NCBI GenBank assembly: GCA_016930415.1
Contig: JAFGGS010000004.1
Coordinates: 1-44,984, forward strand
Source of the DNA: Candidatus Woesearchaeota archaeon
GTDB taxonomy: Archaea; Nanobdellota; Nanobdellia; Woesearchaeales; SM23-78
DNA length: 44,984 bases
Direction of reading: 5' to 3'
The notes under the pieces: model-generated
Seen by the model: only the letters and a program-made list of their open reading frames with translations
Database searches by the model: none
What the model was told of the DNA's origin: nothing
In this document: positions 1 through 7,960 of the stretch, one piece after another
How positions within the stretch are numbered: the stretch's first letter is position 1
Layout: every line of letters starts with the position of its first letter
Translations under genes and position numbers: made by a program

Positions 1-125
1 AAACACAGTTCCAGCTCTCCCACCCTCCAACCCTCATTAAGCAGGTGCTATATTTAAATTTTACTAGTATTGGCTGTCTTGAAGGGGTTAAAACCTGTTT
101 TAAGGCTTAAAAGAAGAAAATATAT

Positions 126-138
126 AACTTCGGAAGTT
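126..138. promoter_or_regulatory. Perfect 6-1-6 palindrome in the redox-cluster promoter
   Basis: AACTTC-G-GAAGTT lies directly against the TATA box (TATATA, 121-126) of the glutaredoxin-like gene. Transcription should begin near 149, so the palindrome sits between TATA and the start site, where a repressor would block assembly or escape of RNA polymerase. This is inferred from position and symmetry only; no cognate regulator is identified in the window. Confidence 0.45.
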
Positions 139-172
139 CATGGTGTCTATAAATTTATGAGAGGTGGTTCAC

Positions 173-424
173 ATGACCATAACAGTTTATTCGACACCGA
201 CTTGCCCTTATTGCCACATGCTTAAGGATCATCTTAAGAAGAAGGGAGTGAAGTTCCAGGACGTTGACGTCTCTAAGGATCACGAGGCGGCTCATCGGAT
301 GATTTCCAAGAGCGGCCAGATGGGCGTCCCGCAGACTGAGATAAATGGCAAGATCATCATCGGATTCGATCAGGAAGCGATTGATGATGAGATCAAGGCG
401 ATGGCTTCAAAGGCCAGCGCTTAA
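173..424 (+). CDS. Glutaredoxin-like thiol-disulfide oxidoreductase
   Basis: This 83-residue thioredoxin-fold protein is of glutaredoxin size. The redox motif C11-P-Y-C14 follows the first strand, and a GVPQT stretch supplies the cis-proline that packs on the active site in this family. It should reduce protein disulfides or glutathione-like mixed disulfides in the cytosol; the electron donor is not evident. An in-frame GTG at 164 lies inside the Shine-Dalgarno stretch GAGGTGG (161-167), so ATG 173 is preferred. It heads a cluster with a flavin reductase-like gene and a desulfoferrodoxin, which points to oxygen or redox stress defence. A palindrome at 126-138 may control it. Confidence 0.88.
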   Translation: MTITVYSTPTCPYCHMLKDHLKKKGVKFQDVDVSKDHEAAHRMISKSGQMGVPQTEINGKIIIGFDQEAIDDEIKAMASKASA

Positions 425-476
425 AGTCTTTTTTCCCACTATCAGAATAGATCGATCTGAGGTATAGGTCTTTTAG

Positions 477-992
477 ATGATTGACAAGAAGGCTTTTTTC
501 AGGTTCAGTTACGGCGTCTATCTAGTCGGCTCGGGCTTTGGCGGGAAGATGAACGTGATGACGGCGAACGCTGTCTTCCAGGTGACTTCCAAGGAGCCTA
601 AGGTCGTCGTGAGCGTGAACAAGGAGAACCTGACTCACGAGTTCATTGATAAGGGCGGCTGGTTTAGCGCTTCGGTGCTCCGCAAGGATGCGCCTGTGGA
701 TTTCATCCAGGGATTCGGTTTTAGGTCTGGAAGAAGGATTGATAAGCTAAGAATAGGCACAAGGCATGAGGTGAGGGAAGGAGTGCCTGTCGTCTTGGAT
801 CACTGCGCGGCTTACGTCGTCGCTAAGGTCATCAATCAGGTCGATATAGGTACGCACACCTTATTCATAGGCCTTGTCCAGGAAGCTCGGCTTCTTGACG
901 GGGGCGAGTTAGTCTATTCTGATTATCGCAATGAGAAGGGTGCGACTCCAAAGACTGCTCCGACGTATAACCGCGAAGGGGAAGATAAATAA
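477..992 (+). CDS. Flavin reductase-like FMN-binding protein
   Basis: The 171-residue product resembles the FMN-binding split-barrel flavin reductase/flavoredoxin family and the flavin domain of high-molecular-weight rubredoxins. The N-terminal part has the usual pattern of a small strand, a MTAN segment for flavin phosphate contact and a VSVNKEN strand. The end carries the family-typical G-x-TPKTAPTY stretch. It probably passes electrons from NAD(P)H or a redox protein to FMN or to a partner such as the neighbouring desulfoferrodoxin. It starts 52 nt after the glutaredoxin-like gene and is likely cotranscribed. A weak GAGGT lies 13 nt before the ATG. The physiological partner is inference. 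Confidence 0.8.
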   Translation: MIDKKAFFRFSYGVYLVGSGFGGKMNVMTANAVFQVTSKEPKVVVSVNKENLTHEFIDKGGWFSASVLRKDAPVDFIQGFGFRSGRRIDKLRIGTRHEVREGVPVVLDHCAAYVVAKVINQVDIGTHTLFIGLVQEARLLDGGELVYSDYRNEKGATPKTAPTYNREGEDK

Positions 993-1065
993 AGAGATGC
1001 GTGCTTCTGAAGGATAATTTTTATATCGGTTACAAATTTTTAGGGTGAAAGGGGAGGGGATTGGC

Positions 1066-1449
1066 ATGAGTGAAAGAGGATCTGTCTATAAGTGCAACGT
1101 GTGCGGAAACATCATTGAGGTGTTGTTTAACGGCGGCGGGGAGCTCGTGTGCTGCGGCGAGCCTATGCATCTCTTAGAGGAGAACACTGTCGATGCTTCT
1201 AAGGAGAAGCACGTGCCTGTAATTGAGAAGGCTGCTGATGGAGTCTTGGTCAAGGTCGGCTCAGTAGAGCATCCCATGGAGGAGAAGCACTACATTGAGT
1301 GGATCGAGCTTGAGGCTGACGGCGTGATTTTCAGGAAGTTCTTAAAGCCTGGCGACAAGCCAGAGGTGCTTTTCCCTTTGAAAGGTGCAGAGAAGCTGAC
1401 GGCAAGGGAGTATTGCAACCTGCACGGCCTTTGGAAGTCAATGCTTTAA
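1066..1449 (+). CDS. dfx: Desulfoferrodoxin (two-iron superoxide reductase)
   Basis: This 127-residue protein has both iron centres of desulfoferrodoxin. The N-terminal desulforedoxin domain has C10, C13, C29 and C30 for the FeCys4 site. The superoxide reductase domain has E47-K48-H49, H69, H75, C117 and H120 for the FeHis4Cys catalytic site. It reduces superoxide to hydrogen peroxide without making oxygen, as in anaerobes. The upstream GTG at 1045 is rejected because GGGGAGGGG (1051-1059) is a strong ribosome binding site for ATG 1066. A TATA-like stretch near 1017-1027 suggests its own promoter. The neighbouring glutaredoxin-like and flavin reductase-like genes are plausible electron suppliers. 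Confidence 0.95.
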   Translation: MSERGSVYKCNVCGNIIEVLFNGGGELVCCGEPMHLLEENTVDASKEKHVPVIEKAADGVLVKVGSVEHPMEEKHYIEWIELEADGVIFRKFLKPGDKPEVLFPLKGAEKLTAREYCNLHGLWKSML

Positions 1450-1529
1450 TGGCTTATCAAGATTGTAATCATGTCTTGAACACTCTTTTTTCAGAATTTT
1501 TTTAAATGACAACCATCTAGACTGGTTGT

Positions 1530-2453
1530 ATGGATTCGTTGTTGATAATTCTCACGGTGTTTGGCCTTGGCCTCTTTGAGGTCGTGAGCAGCGTAGACAA
1601 TGCTATCATCAACGCCAATGTCTTGAAGACTATGTCTCGCAGGGCCAGGCTTTGGTTCATAACCTGGGGTATCCTTCTGGCAGTCTTTCTTGTCAGGGGA
1701 GTGATTCCCTCGAGCATTATCTGGATATCTAACACCAAACTATCCTTGTGGGAAGTCTGGACCATCTTCATAAGCAACGACCCCAGGGTCCATGCTTCTT
1801 TTGAGAGCTCTGCACCGATACTTCTCATGGCAGGGGGCACGTTCCTCATCCTCTTGTTTCTCAGATGGCTTTTTCTTGAGCGAAAGCCCAGCAGCTTCAA
1901 GGCCGAGAACTTAGCTGGCCAGCACGCGTCTTGGTTCTATCCTTTGGCTGCGATCTTCCTTACATTCCTGATATGGCATGCTCTTGAAGTCAACCCTAGG
2001 ATGGCTTTCAGCGCTGCTGTCGGGTCTGCTGCTTTCTTCACGATCACGATGATCAAGACCCAGGCCGAGAAGCTCAAACAGAGGCTTCATCTCAAGTCCA
2101 CTGGCTTGACTGACACTGGCAAGGTAGTCTATTTGGAGATGCTTGATGCCATGTTCTCCATTGACAGCGTTCTTGGCGCGTTCGCATTTACGCTCTCGGT
2201 CCCTTTGATCATGATCGGCAACGGCCTTGGCGCAATAGTTGTCAGGAAGATGACCATGATGAATCTTGACAGGCTGAAGAGGTACGCATATCTTAAGAAT
2301 GGGGCGATGTATTCTGTCTTCTTTCTTGGGATCATCATGCTTGTCGATAGTTTTGGGATGAGGGTGCCTCAGTGGGTCTCTCCTGTGATCACGTTCGTTG
2401 TGATAGGCTATTTCTATAGGAAGTCTATTGTTGCTTCTTACGCAGCCGCATAA
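1530..2453 (+). CDS. DUF475/TerC-like integral membrane protein
   Basis: The 307-residue polytopic protein has about eight hydrophobic segments. The first carries FEVVSSVDNAIINANVL, the acidic Asp-Asn membrane motif typical of DUF475 and the TerC superfamily. A second related motif, MFSIDSVLGAFAFTLSV, follows in the middle, giving the pseudo-repeat expected of the family. TerC-type proteins are linked to tellurite resistance and to metal ion efflux such as manganese; the substrate here cannot be read from sequence. The gene stands alone after the desulfoferrodoxin and ends in TAA. Confidence 0.82.
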   Translation: MDSLLIILTVFGLGLFEVVSSVDNAIINANVLKTMSRRARLWFITWGILLAVFLVRGVIPSSIIWISNTKLSLWEVWTIFISNDPRVHASFESSAPILLMAGGTFLILLFLRWLFLERKPSSFKAENLAGQHASWFYPLAAIFLTFLIWHALEVNPRMAFSAAVGSAAFFTITMIKTQAEKLKQRLHLKSTGLTDTGKVVYLEMLDAMFSIDSVLGAFAFTLSVPLIMIGNGLGAIVVRKMTMMNLDRLKRYAYLKNGAMYSVFFLGIIMLVDSFGMRVPQWVSPVITFVVIGYFYRKSIVASYAAA

Positions 2454-2543
2454 ATATATAGGCACTACAATCCCCAAAATAACGCCACTAAACCGTAGTA
2501 AATACAGAAACCTTTATAAGAGAGCAGGATTTTCCGCGAGATC

Positions 2544-2882
2544 ATGGATGCGACAGATAGCAAAAATCAGAAATGCAGCAGCTATGACTTCATAGATGGC
2601 TTACGCCTAGTCCTGGGAAAAGCCGCAGACATGACCTACAAGCCCTCATTTTTGGCATCAGCAACATCAGGAAGCATCGAGATCCACAACGAGAAGGACT
2701 TGCCCCTTGAAGAGGCCGCAAAGAGTTTTTTCATGAGCCAAGGCCTCGCAGACATCACTCTGGAAGCAGATGACCGGCAAAAATGCATAAGAGCCCGGAA
2801 GAACAGGACGGATTATGAAGCCCGATTGAGATACGCAGATAGGTTCTGCGCAGTCAGCGTCTCTGTAAGAGATAGGCACTAG
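2544..2882 (+). CDS. Hypothetical protein, 112 aa
   Basis: I do not recognise this protein. It is soluble, with mixed charge, no signal peptide and no membrane segment. A TATA box (CTTTATAAG, 2512-2520) is centred about 28 nt before ATG 2544, so the mRNA is probably leaderless. Upstream, CACTAAACCGTAGT (2486-2499) looks like a degraded copy of the palindrome shared by five other promoters in this window, but its spacing to TATA is about five bases shorter. It is followed 44 nt later by the DNA glycosylase gene, which has its own TATA box. It ends with TAG. Confidence 0.6.
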   Translation: MDATDSKNQKCSSYDFIDGLRLVLGKAADMTYKPSFLASATSGSIEIHNEKDLPLEEAAKSFFMSQGLADITLEADDRQKCIRARKNRTDYEARLRYADRFCAVSVSVRDRH

Positions 2883-2926
2883 TTCTTTTCTCAAGATTTT
2901 TAAACAGACAATCGTTCTTGCACTGC

Positions 2927-3559
2927 GTGGAAGCGATACTATCAGAGCTTGAATCCTTGAAGGGAAGCAGCGTGAGCAAGGCAGTCAGCTCCAGGATGAA
3001 GGAGTTCGAGGCGTTCAGGAAGGCTGACGACGATACCCTTTTCTCTGAGCTTGCTTTCTGCCTGATGACAGCCAACTTCCAGGCCGAGAAGAGTATGAAG
3101 ATACAAGAAGCTCTTGGAAAGCAGCTCATATCCTCATCAGAAGAGAGGCTCGCAAGGGAACTGAAGATGCATGGCCACAGGTTCCCGAACATGAGGGCGG
3201 CTTTCATAGTCGAGGCGAGGAAGCACAGGAGGGGTCTACGCGCGAAGCTTGATTCTTTTGATGACAGTCACGCGCGGAGGAACTGGCTAGTCGCGAACGT
3301 CAAGGGCCTCGGCATGAAGGAGGCCAGCCATTTCCTGAGGAACGTCGGCTATAAGGGATATGCAATAATTGATTTTCACATAATAGACAAGCTGGCGAGC
3401 GCCGGGCTTGTTGATAAGCCGGTAAGCAAGAGCCTGACTCCTAAGCAGTATCTTGAGATCGAGGAGGTCTTGAAGAGGCTTGGTGAGAGGAGCAATCTTA
3501 GCCAGGCAGAGCTTGACTTGTACTTGTGGTTTGCCGAGACAGGAAAGGTCCTCAAATAA
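2927..3559 (+). CDS. ogg: 8-oxoguanine DNA glycosylase/AP lyase, archaeal Ogg2 type
   Basis: The 210-residue protein is the size of archaeal Ogg2 enzymes, which remove 8-oxoguanine and cut the abasic site by beta-elimination. The helix-hairpin-helix region carries VKGLGMKEASHFLRNVGY, with K131 as the likely Schiff-base lysine and D149 in IIDFHI as the catalytic aspartate. Both lie close to the K129/D147 pair I recall for the Methanocaldococcus enzyme. The start is taken as GTG 2927 because the TATA box (TTTTTAAA near 2896-2903) is centred 27 nt upstream; an in-frame TTG at 2918 would be too close. Oxidative base repair fits the nearby superoxide reductase cluster. Confidence 0.9.
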   Translation: MEAILSELESLKGSSVSKAVSSRMKEFEAFRKADDDTLFSELAFCLMTANFQAEKSMKIQEALGKQLISSSEERLARELKMHGHRFPNMRAAFIVEARKHRRGLRAKLDSFDDSHARRNWLVANVKGLGMKEASHFLRNVGYKGYAIIDFHIIDKLASAGLVDKPVSKSLTPKQYLEIEEVLKRLGERSNLSQAELDLYLWFAETGKVLK

Positions 3560-3568
3560 GCTAAAAAT

Positions 3569-3607
3569 AACCATCATCTAGTAGTTACAAAAAGAAAGAC
3601 TTATAAA
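3569..3607 (+). promoter_or_regulatory. Shared regulatory promoter, copy A
   Basis: AACCATCATCTAGTAGTT is followed by ACAAAA, then AGAAAG and TTATAAA. This is one of five copies in the window of a palindrome half-site TAGTRGTTA plus an A-rich spacer, a CGAAAG-like BRE and a TATA box. The left palindrome arm is degraded here, and the spacer is one base shorter than in the others. TATA is centred 27 nt before the ATG at 3630. Confidence 0.6.
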
Positions 3608-3629
3608 GAGTGCGTAATCCTCAAGACGC

Positions 3630-4784
3630 ATGGGAAAACATTTCGACACGCTGGTAGAGATAGCCAGGAAAGACAGGCTGACAAGCCAACAGTCATTCGA
3701 GGTCAACGGGACAAGAACGACCATGCAAGAATACCTGCGCGACGTGCTCACAAGAGCAGCGCTATTCGAATTCCTGGCAAAATCAACCGAGCTTCCGACA
3801 TCAAGCATGAGCGGAGACGAGAAGCTCGCATACATGCAGCAATATCTGGACGTCTCAATCCAATACGGCCAGACAATGATCACCCCATTCGGAAGGCCAG
3901 CAGCGATAGAGGACGAAGACTCAGTAGTCATATTCGACCCATCAAATGAAGACCCGACCGTGTTCACGATCACCACGTGCGATAACAGGAGGTCGAAGAA
4001 CTGCAAAGACGTAAGCGGGCTCGTGACAAGCGTCTCAAGAGCAAGGCTCGAGATCGATGTCGAAGACAAGAGCAGGCTATTCATAGGATCAAGAGCAGAC
4101 ATCCTCGCACTATACCTGCAGGGGACAGACAACGCATTCAACATCCTGAACGAACCAGACAGACCAGGAGGATTGCTTGATTGCCGTCTGCCAAGAGAGC
4201 TAGGACTAGTCCTGAACTACCGCTTGGAAGGGGACTGCGGCATCAAACTCATACAAGAGCAAAATCCAGCAGAAGCACGAAGAAAGCTAAAGCAAGCCAT
4301 CAGCAAGGGAATCGCGGACGACATCGGAAGAGCCCTTAGCGTATACGTGACTGAGCTGGCATTCATAAACGACCCTGCGAACCTGGTGCTTATGAGGACA
4401 GGAAAAGAAAGGCACAGGAAACCAAATGGCCACAAGAAAGGAGGATGCACACTTCCAGAGAAGACCTGGAACAGGAAGTCATACCTGCCCATGAGACCAA
4501 AAGACGCAGTGGAGTTCCTAAGAAGGCAATCCAACGGAAGAGATATAACGTTCCACGTCGTGACAGGCTACTACAGGACCCTGACAAGCGAAGCGTACAA
4601 GGCCGCCAGAGGAAGAGTGCAATACATAGCACAGCATTGCAAAGGAGTAGTGCATGACATCGACGGCGGACACAACATATATTCTGTCATGCTCAAGACA
4701 GGCCCTACAGAGCTCGTCCTAGCGGCAAAGACACCCCAGGAAGCGACCATCAAAGGACTCGCTGAGAAGGTCGCATCAGCATGA
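3630..4784 (+). CDS. Hypothetical protein, 384 aa, under shared regulatory promoter
   Basis: I recognise no family. The product appears soluble, with no signal peptide or membrane segment. The N-terminal 130 residues are helical and acidic. A basic stretch near residues 250-290 (GKERHRKPNGHKKGG) suggests nucleic-acid or phosphate contact. The C-terminal 90 residues look like an alpha/beta domain. Cysteines are few (NCKD, DCR, GDC, GGC, HCKG), with no clear zinc motif. The gene is probably leaderless from the copy A promoter (3569-3607). Its codons favour A- and C-ending forms, unlike the neighbouring Ogg gene. Other genes sharing the promoter are also mostly unknown, so a common regulon is likely. 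Confidence 0.7.
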   Translation: MGKHFDTLVEIARKDRLTSQQSFEVNGTRTTMQEYLRDVLTRAALFEFLAKSTELPTSSMSGDEKLAYMQQYLDVSIQYGQTMITPFGRPAAIEDEDSVVIFDPSNEDPTVFTITTCDNRRSKNCKDVSGLVTSVSRARLEIDVEDKSRLFIGSRADILALYLQGTDNAFNILNEPDRPGGLLDCRLPRELGLVLNYRLEGDCGIKLIQEQNPAEARRKLKQAISKGIADDIGRALSVYVTELAFINDPANLVLMRTGKERHRKPNGHKKGGCTLPEKTWNRKSYLPMRPKDAVEFLRRQSNGRDITFHVVTGYYRTLTSEAYKAARGRVQYIAQHCKGVVHDIDGGHNIYSVMLKTGPTELVLAAKTPQEATIKGLAEKVASA

Positions 4785-4832
4785 GACTGCTGACAAAAAA
4801 ATTTTTAAACTAGCGTTCTAGAAGGAAGAAGC

Positions 4833-5495
4833 ATGAAGCTTCACATATATCTCTTCAGGCACGGACAAACGACGTATAACAGGGACCACAAGTTCACAGG
4901 CTGGCAAGATCCTCCTCTGACTAGGAAAGGAGTCCAGGACGCGAAGAAAATCGCAAAAAACCTCAAAGGCAAGCGGATCGACGTAGCGTTCCACAGCCAC
5001 ACCCAACGAAGCAAAAGGACTCTCAAGGAAGTCCTGAAGTATCACCCCGAGTGCAAAGCAGTGATCGAGAACGACTTCATGATTGAGAGAAGCTATGGCA
5101 AGTGGGAAAGCAAGAGCCACGACCGGTTCGTGCATAAAGAGGGAAGCGATGACTACAAGCTGCTATTACACCACCACCTGGTAGACCACTTAGCCGGCCG
5201 CGAGAGGGCTGAGTTCATCAAGGCAGTCGGGGAAGCAGAGCTCAAGATCATCAGGCGAAGCTACAGCCAGCCCCCGCCAGGCGGAGAAAGCGTGAAGATG
5301 GTGGAAGCTCGCGTGAAGAAATTCATCAAGATGCTCATCCCCTTCATGAAGAAGAACAAGGTAAACGTGGCAATCAGCGCGCACGGCAACTCGATGAGGC
5401 CCTTCCGGCGCCATTTCGAGAAGTTCAGCAAGGACGAGATGATGAAGCTGGAGAACCCCTTCGACAAGGCGTTCGAATACACGATAGACGCATAA
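4833..5495 (+). CDS. gpmA: 2,3-bisphosphoglycerate-dependent phosphoglycerate mutase family
   Basis: The 220-residue histidine-phosphatase-fold protein has the dPGM signatures in order: R9-H10-G11 with the phosphorylated histidine, FTGWQD-PLT, E85 in ERSYGKWE as the acid/base, PPGGES near 148-152, and H184 in SAHGNSMR. It should interconvert 3- and 2-phosphoglycerate in glycolysis or gluconeogenesis. Most archaea use the unrelated iPGM/aPGM enzymes, so a bacterial-type dPGM suggests transfer. A TATA-like TTTTTAAA near 4801-4808 is about 28 nt before ATG 4833, so the gene is probably leaderless. A broader phosphatase role cannot be excluded, but the E85 and PPGGES motifs favour mutase. Confidence 0.88.
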   Translation: MKLHIYLFRHGQTTYNRDHKFTGWQDPPLTRKGVQDAKKIAKNLKGKRIDVAFHSHTQRSKRTLKEVLKYHPECKAVIENDFMIERSYGKWESKSHDRFVHKEGSDDYKLLLHHHLVDHLAGRERAEFIKAVGEAELKIIRRSYSQPPPGGESVKMVEARVKKFIKMLIPFMKKNKVNVAISAHGNSMRPFRRHFEKFSKDEMMKLENPFDKAFEYTIDA

Positions 5496-5539
5496 GATGC
5501 ATAAAGCTTAAATAAGCTAAAACACTTCTTTTTCTAGCT

Positions 5540-6565
5540 GTGAACAGGAGATTATTTCTTGGAACAACCATCCCATTGGGCTTGGGGATGGCTGCAGGAT
5601 TAAGCCCCTTGGAGATCTTGACTGCAGAAGAATCCAGTCCATCAGACCATGATATCACTGTGGAAGGGATAAGGATCATCAATAAGACTCCGGGCGTAGA
5701 ATACATCATCCTGCCCTCCCAAGAGAGAGCGCTTAAGCATCTGAAGGATGGGCTCCTAAGAAAAGCCCTGACCGAAGCAGGCCATAAAGAAGATTTCTTC
5801 GAAGATCCAAGATTTGTGCTTTACTTAAACGTCTTTGGTAGGAGGAAAAGACCCAAGGGGGTGCGTCACCAAAGAGGAAGCTATGAGCAAAGCTATGAAC
5901 AGATTAAGGAAGCCTATCATCTTGAAGACAAGAAGCGCATGGCGTTCGCATTCTATCTTGAAAATTCAGAGGTTCTGGAGAGAGCAGAAAGACAGTTCCA
6001 GATACCAAGACAGCATATTGCCGGCCTGATAGGGATTGAGACCAGCTTCGGAACATACCTGGGAGAGTATGACTTCTTCAATGCAGGAGTCTCGAATTAT
6101 CTTAGGATGAATAAGGAAGGATTCTTCAAGAGAGACTGGTCCCGAAAGCAGCTATTGCTTGGAATGCCCGAACTTAAGAAAATCGGCCTTGCACCTTTAG
6201 ACACGAGATCAAGCTACGCGACAGCAGTCGGGCCCGCCCAGTTCATATTCACGACTTATGCAGAAGGACATTTTGTGAGTTCAGACCCCAATAGACAGCC
6301 AAACGTGTTCCATATGCATGACAGCATATTCTCAGCAGCCAATCTGCTCTCCAATTACGGTTGGAGAGGATTGTCTGGCGAGGTTAAGAAGGACTCGCCT
6401 GCCTGGAGGGCACTCCAGCGATACAATGGCTGCATAGGCCACCCTGCCGGAGACTACAGACGGGATCATTATCCCAACCTCGTCGTCGAGCTAGGAGACC
6501 ACCTCCAAGCCCAGATAAAGACAGCCCAAGATATGACAAGGACACTCAACCATAGCAAAATATAA
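5540..6565 (+). CDS. Tat-exported lytic transglycosylase-like protein (MltB/GH103 type)
   Basis: The 341-residue protein starts with N-R-R-L-F-L-G and a hydrophobic run ending near AAG, a twin-arginine signal peptide. The mature part resembles MltB-type lytic transglycosylases: E167 in LIGIETSFGTYLG corresponds to the catalytic glutamate, ATAVGPAQFI matches the G-x-x-QFMPSSY region, and AANLL-NYGW plus ALQRYNG follow in the expected order. Such enzymes cleave peptidoglycan glycan strands. An archaeon should lack murein, so the target may be bacterial walls of a host, prey or neighbour. The start is GTG 5540, with CTTAAATAAG centred about 28 nt upstream. Family assignment is by motif, not alignment. 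Confidence 0.75.
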   Translation: MNRRLFLGTTIPLGLGMAAGLSPLEILTAEESSPSDHDITVEGIRIINKTPGVEYIILPSQERALKHLKDGLLRKALTEAGHKEDFFEDPRFVLYLNVFGRRKRPKGVRHQRGSYEQSYEQIKEAYHLEDKKRMAFAFYLENSEVLERAERQFQIPRQHIAGLIGIETSFGTYLGEYDFFNAGVSNYLRMNKEGFFKRDWSRKQLLLGMPELKKIGLAPLDTRSSYATAVGPAQFIFTTYAEGHFVSSDPNRQPNVFHMHDSIFSAANLLSNYGWRGLSGEVKKDSPAWRALQRYNGCIGHPAGDYRRDHYPNLVVELGDHLQAQIKTAQDMTRTLNHSKI

Positions 6566-6591
6566 AAATCCAACAGGAGTCTTCTTTCTTC

Positions 6592-7308
6592 ATGGTTGAA
6601 GCGCTTTATTTGCTTGATTGCTACTTGAAGGAGTTCGAGGCCTCTGTCGTAAGCGTCAAGGATGATAAGTTCGTGGTCCTTGACAGGACTGCGTTCTACC
6701 CGCAGAGCGGAGGCCAGCCTTTCGACACGGGCAAGATGGTGAAGGAAGACGGCTCCGAGCATGGCGTGGTCTTCGTCGGAAAGTTCTCAGGAGAAATCAG
6801 CCACGAGGTCTCAGGGCCCGGATTGATGGCTGGGGACAAGGTCAAGTGCGCTATCGATTGGGACCGTCGCTACAAGCATATGAGGATGCACACCGCAGCC
6901 CACGTCCTCTCGAACGTGATAGAGAAGGATGCTGGCGCGCTCATCACAGGCAACCAGCTTGGCCTCGACCAGAGCAGGATCGACTTCTCGCTAGAGGACT
7001 TCGACCGCGAGAAGTTCAAGGTCTACGAGGAGCACGCGAACAGGATAGTCGAGGAGGGTCACAACGTCAACCTGTTCTTGATGTCGAGGGATGAGGCTGA
7101 GAAGCGGGCTGAGAGGCTTAGCGGCCTTGCGAAGGGCTTGCCGCCTGAGATAAAGGATGTCAGGCTGGTCGAGATAGAGAACTTCACGGTCGAGGCCTGC
7201 GGCGGGACTCACCTTTCGAACACGAGCGAGATCAAAGGTATCAGGATCACCAAGATGGAGAACAAGGGCGCGAAGAATAGGCGTGCGTATTTCGAGCTAG
7301 TGGAATGA
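6592..7308 (+). CDS. alaX: Alanyl-tRNA editing protein AlaX
   Basis: This free-standing editing domain (238 residues) hydrolyses Ser- or Gly-mischarged tRNA-Ala. The zinc-binding residues are H100 and H104 in HTAAH and C203 and H207 in CGGTH. The N-terminal RTAFYPQSGGQP barrel signature is also present. The length fits the AlaX-M class, which includes the N-terminal barrel. ATG 6592 has a TATA-like stretch (AAAATATAAAAA, 6556-6567) about 30 nt upstream, so it is probably leaderless. The stop overlaps the start of the following DUF2284 gene, which indicates translational coupling. Confidence 0.93.
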   Translation: MVEALYLLDCYLKEFEASVVSVKDDKFVVLDRTAFYPQSGGQPFDTGKMVKEDGSEHGVVFVGKFSGEISHEVSGPGLMAGDKVKCAIDWDRRYKHMRMHTAAHVLSNVIEKDAGALITGNQLGLDQSRIDFSLEDFDREKFKVYEEHANRIVEEGHNVNLFLMSRDEAEKRAERLSGLAKGLPPEIKDVRLVEIENFTVEACGGTHLSNTSEIKGIRITKMENKGAKNRRAYFELVE

Positions 7309-7958
7309 TGCGGTCCTCATTCAAGAAAACAATATCTGTCAAGACTCCAAAGCACGTCCTGAGGGTCGACTGCTATTCTCGCATCCTAAAAAAAGGCAGT
7401 GTCAAGATCAATAAGGCTGAGCTTGCAGGGCTTTGCAGGTCTGGCTGCAGGAACTATAACGAAAAGTATTCCTGCCCGCCTTTTGCGCCTGATTTTCACG
7501 AGCACACAAGAAGAAGCGATCGCCTCCTGGTCGTACTCCTGAAGATGGATCTGGATCAGTTCGCTAAGAGCGGTTATCGCGAGGATCACAAGCTTAGGCT
7601 CGCTAACGCGGTCATCAAGCCCTTGATCGAGAGGGTTATGCGAAGGCTTGAGGAAAGTCCTGAGTTGAAAGGGAGGGCTGGGGAGTATCTTAGCACAGGA
7701 GCGTGCCGCCTCTGCAGGCCCTGCAAGAGGAAGCTGCGCGAGCCCTGCAAGCACCCTGAGAAGATGCGCTTCAGCCTGGAGGCCTTAGGGGTTGATTGCA
7801 GCGACATCGCTTCGAGATTGTTTGGCCTCTCGCTCCTCTGGTACAAGGACAAGAAGGCGCCGGAATACACGCTGGTCATGTGCGCTCTCCCGATAAGCCC
7901 AGGACTTGAGGAGAGCGAAGTTCTTAAGACCTTTGAGAGGACAGTTAACCAGTTCTAG
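7305..7958 (+). CDS. DUF2284 cysteine-rich predicted metal-binding protein
   Basis: The 217-residue protein matches the DUF2284 pattern: an N-terminal cluster C-x3-C with YSCPPFAP, and a central GACRLCRPCKRKLREPCKHPE cluster (split here: GACRLC, CRPC, PCKHPE), followed by FSLEALGVDC. These cysteines suggest iron-sulfur or zinc binding. The family's biochemical role is unknown. The ATG overlaps the AlaX stop (ATGATG at 7305-7310), so the two are cotranscribed. It ends in TAG and converges with the ZIP transporter gene with a 2-nt gap. Confidence 0.8.
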   Translation: MMRSSFKKTISVKTPKHVLRVDCYSRILKKGSVKINKAELAGLCRSGCRNYNEKYSCPPFAPDFHEHTRRSDRLLVVLLKMDLDQFAKSGYREDHKLRLANAVIKPLIERVMRRLEESPELKGRAGEYLSTGACRLCRPCKRKLREPCKHPEKMRFSLEALGVDCSDIASRLFGLSLLWYKDKKAPEYTLVMCALPISPGLEESEVLKTFERTVNQF

Positions 7959-7960
7959 CC

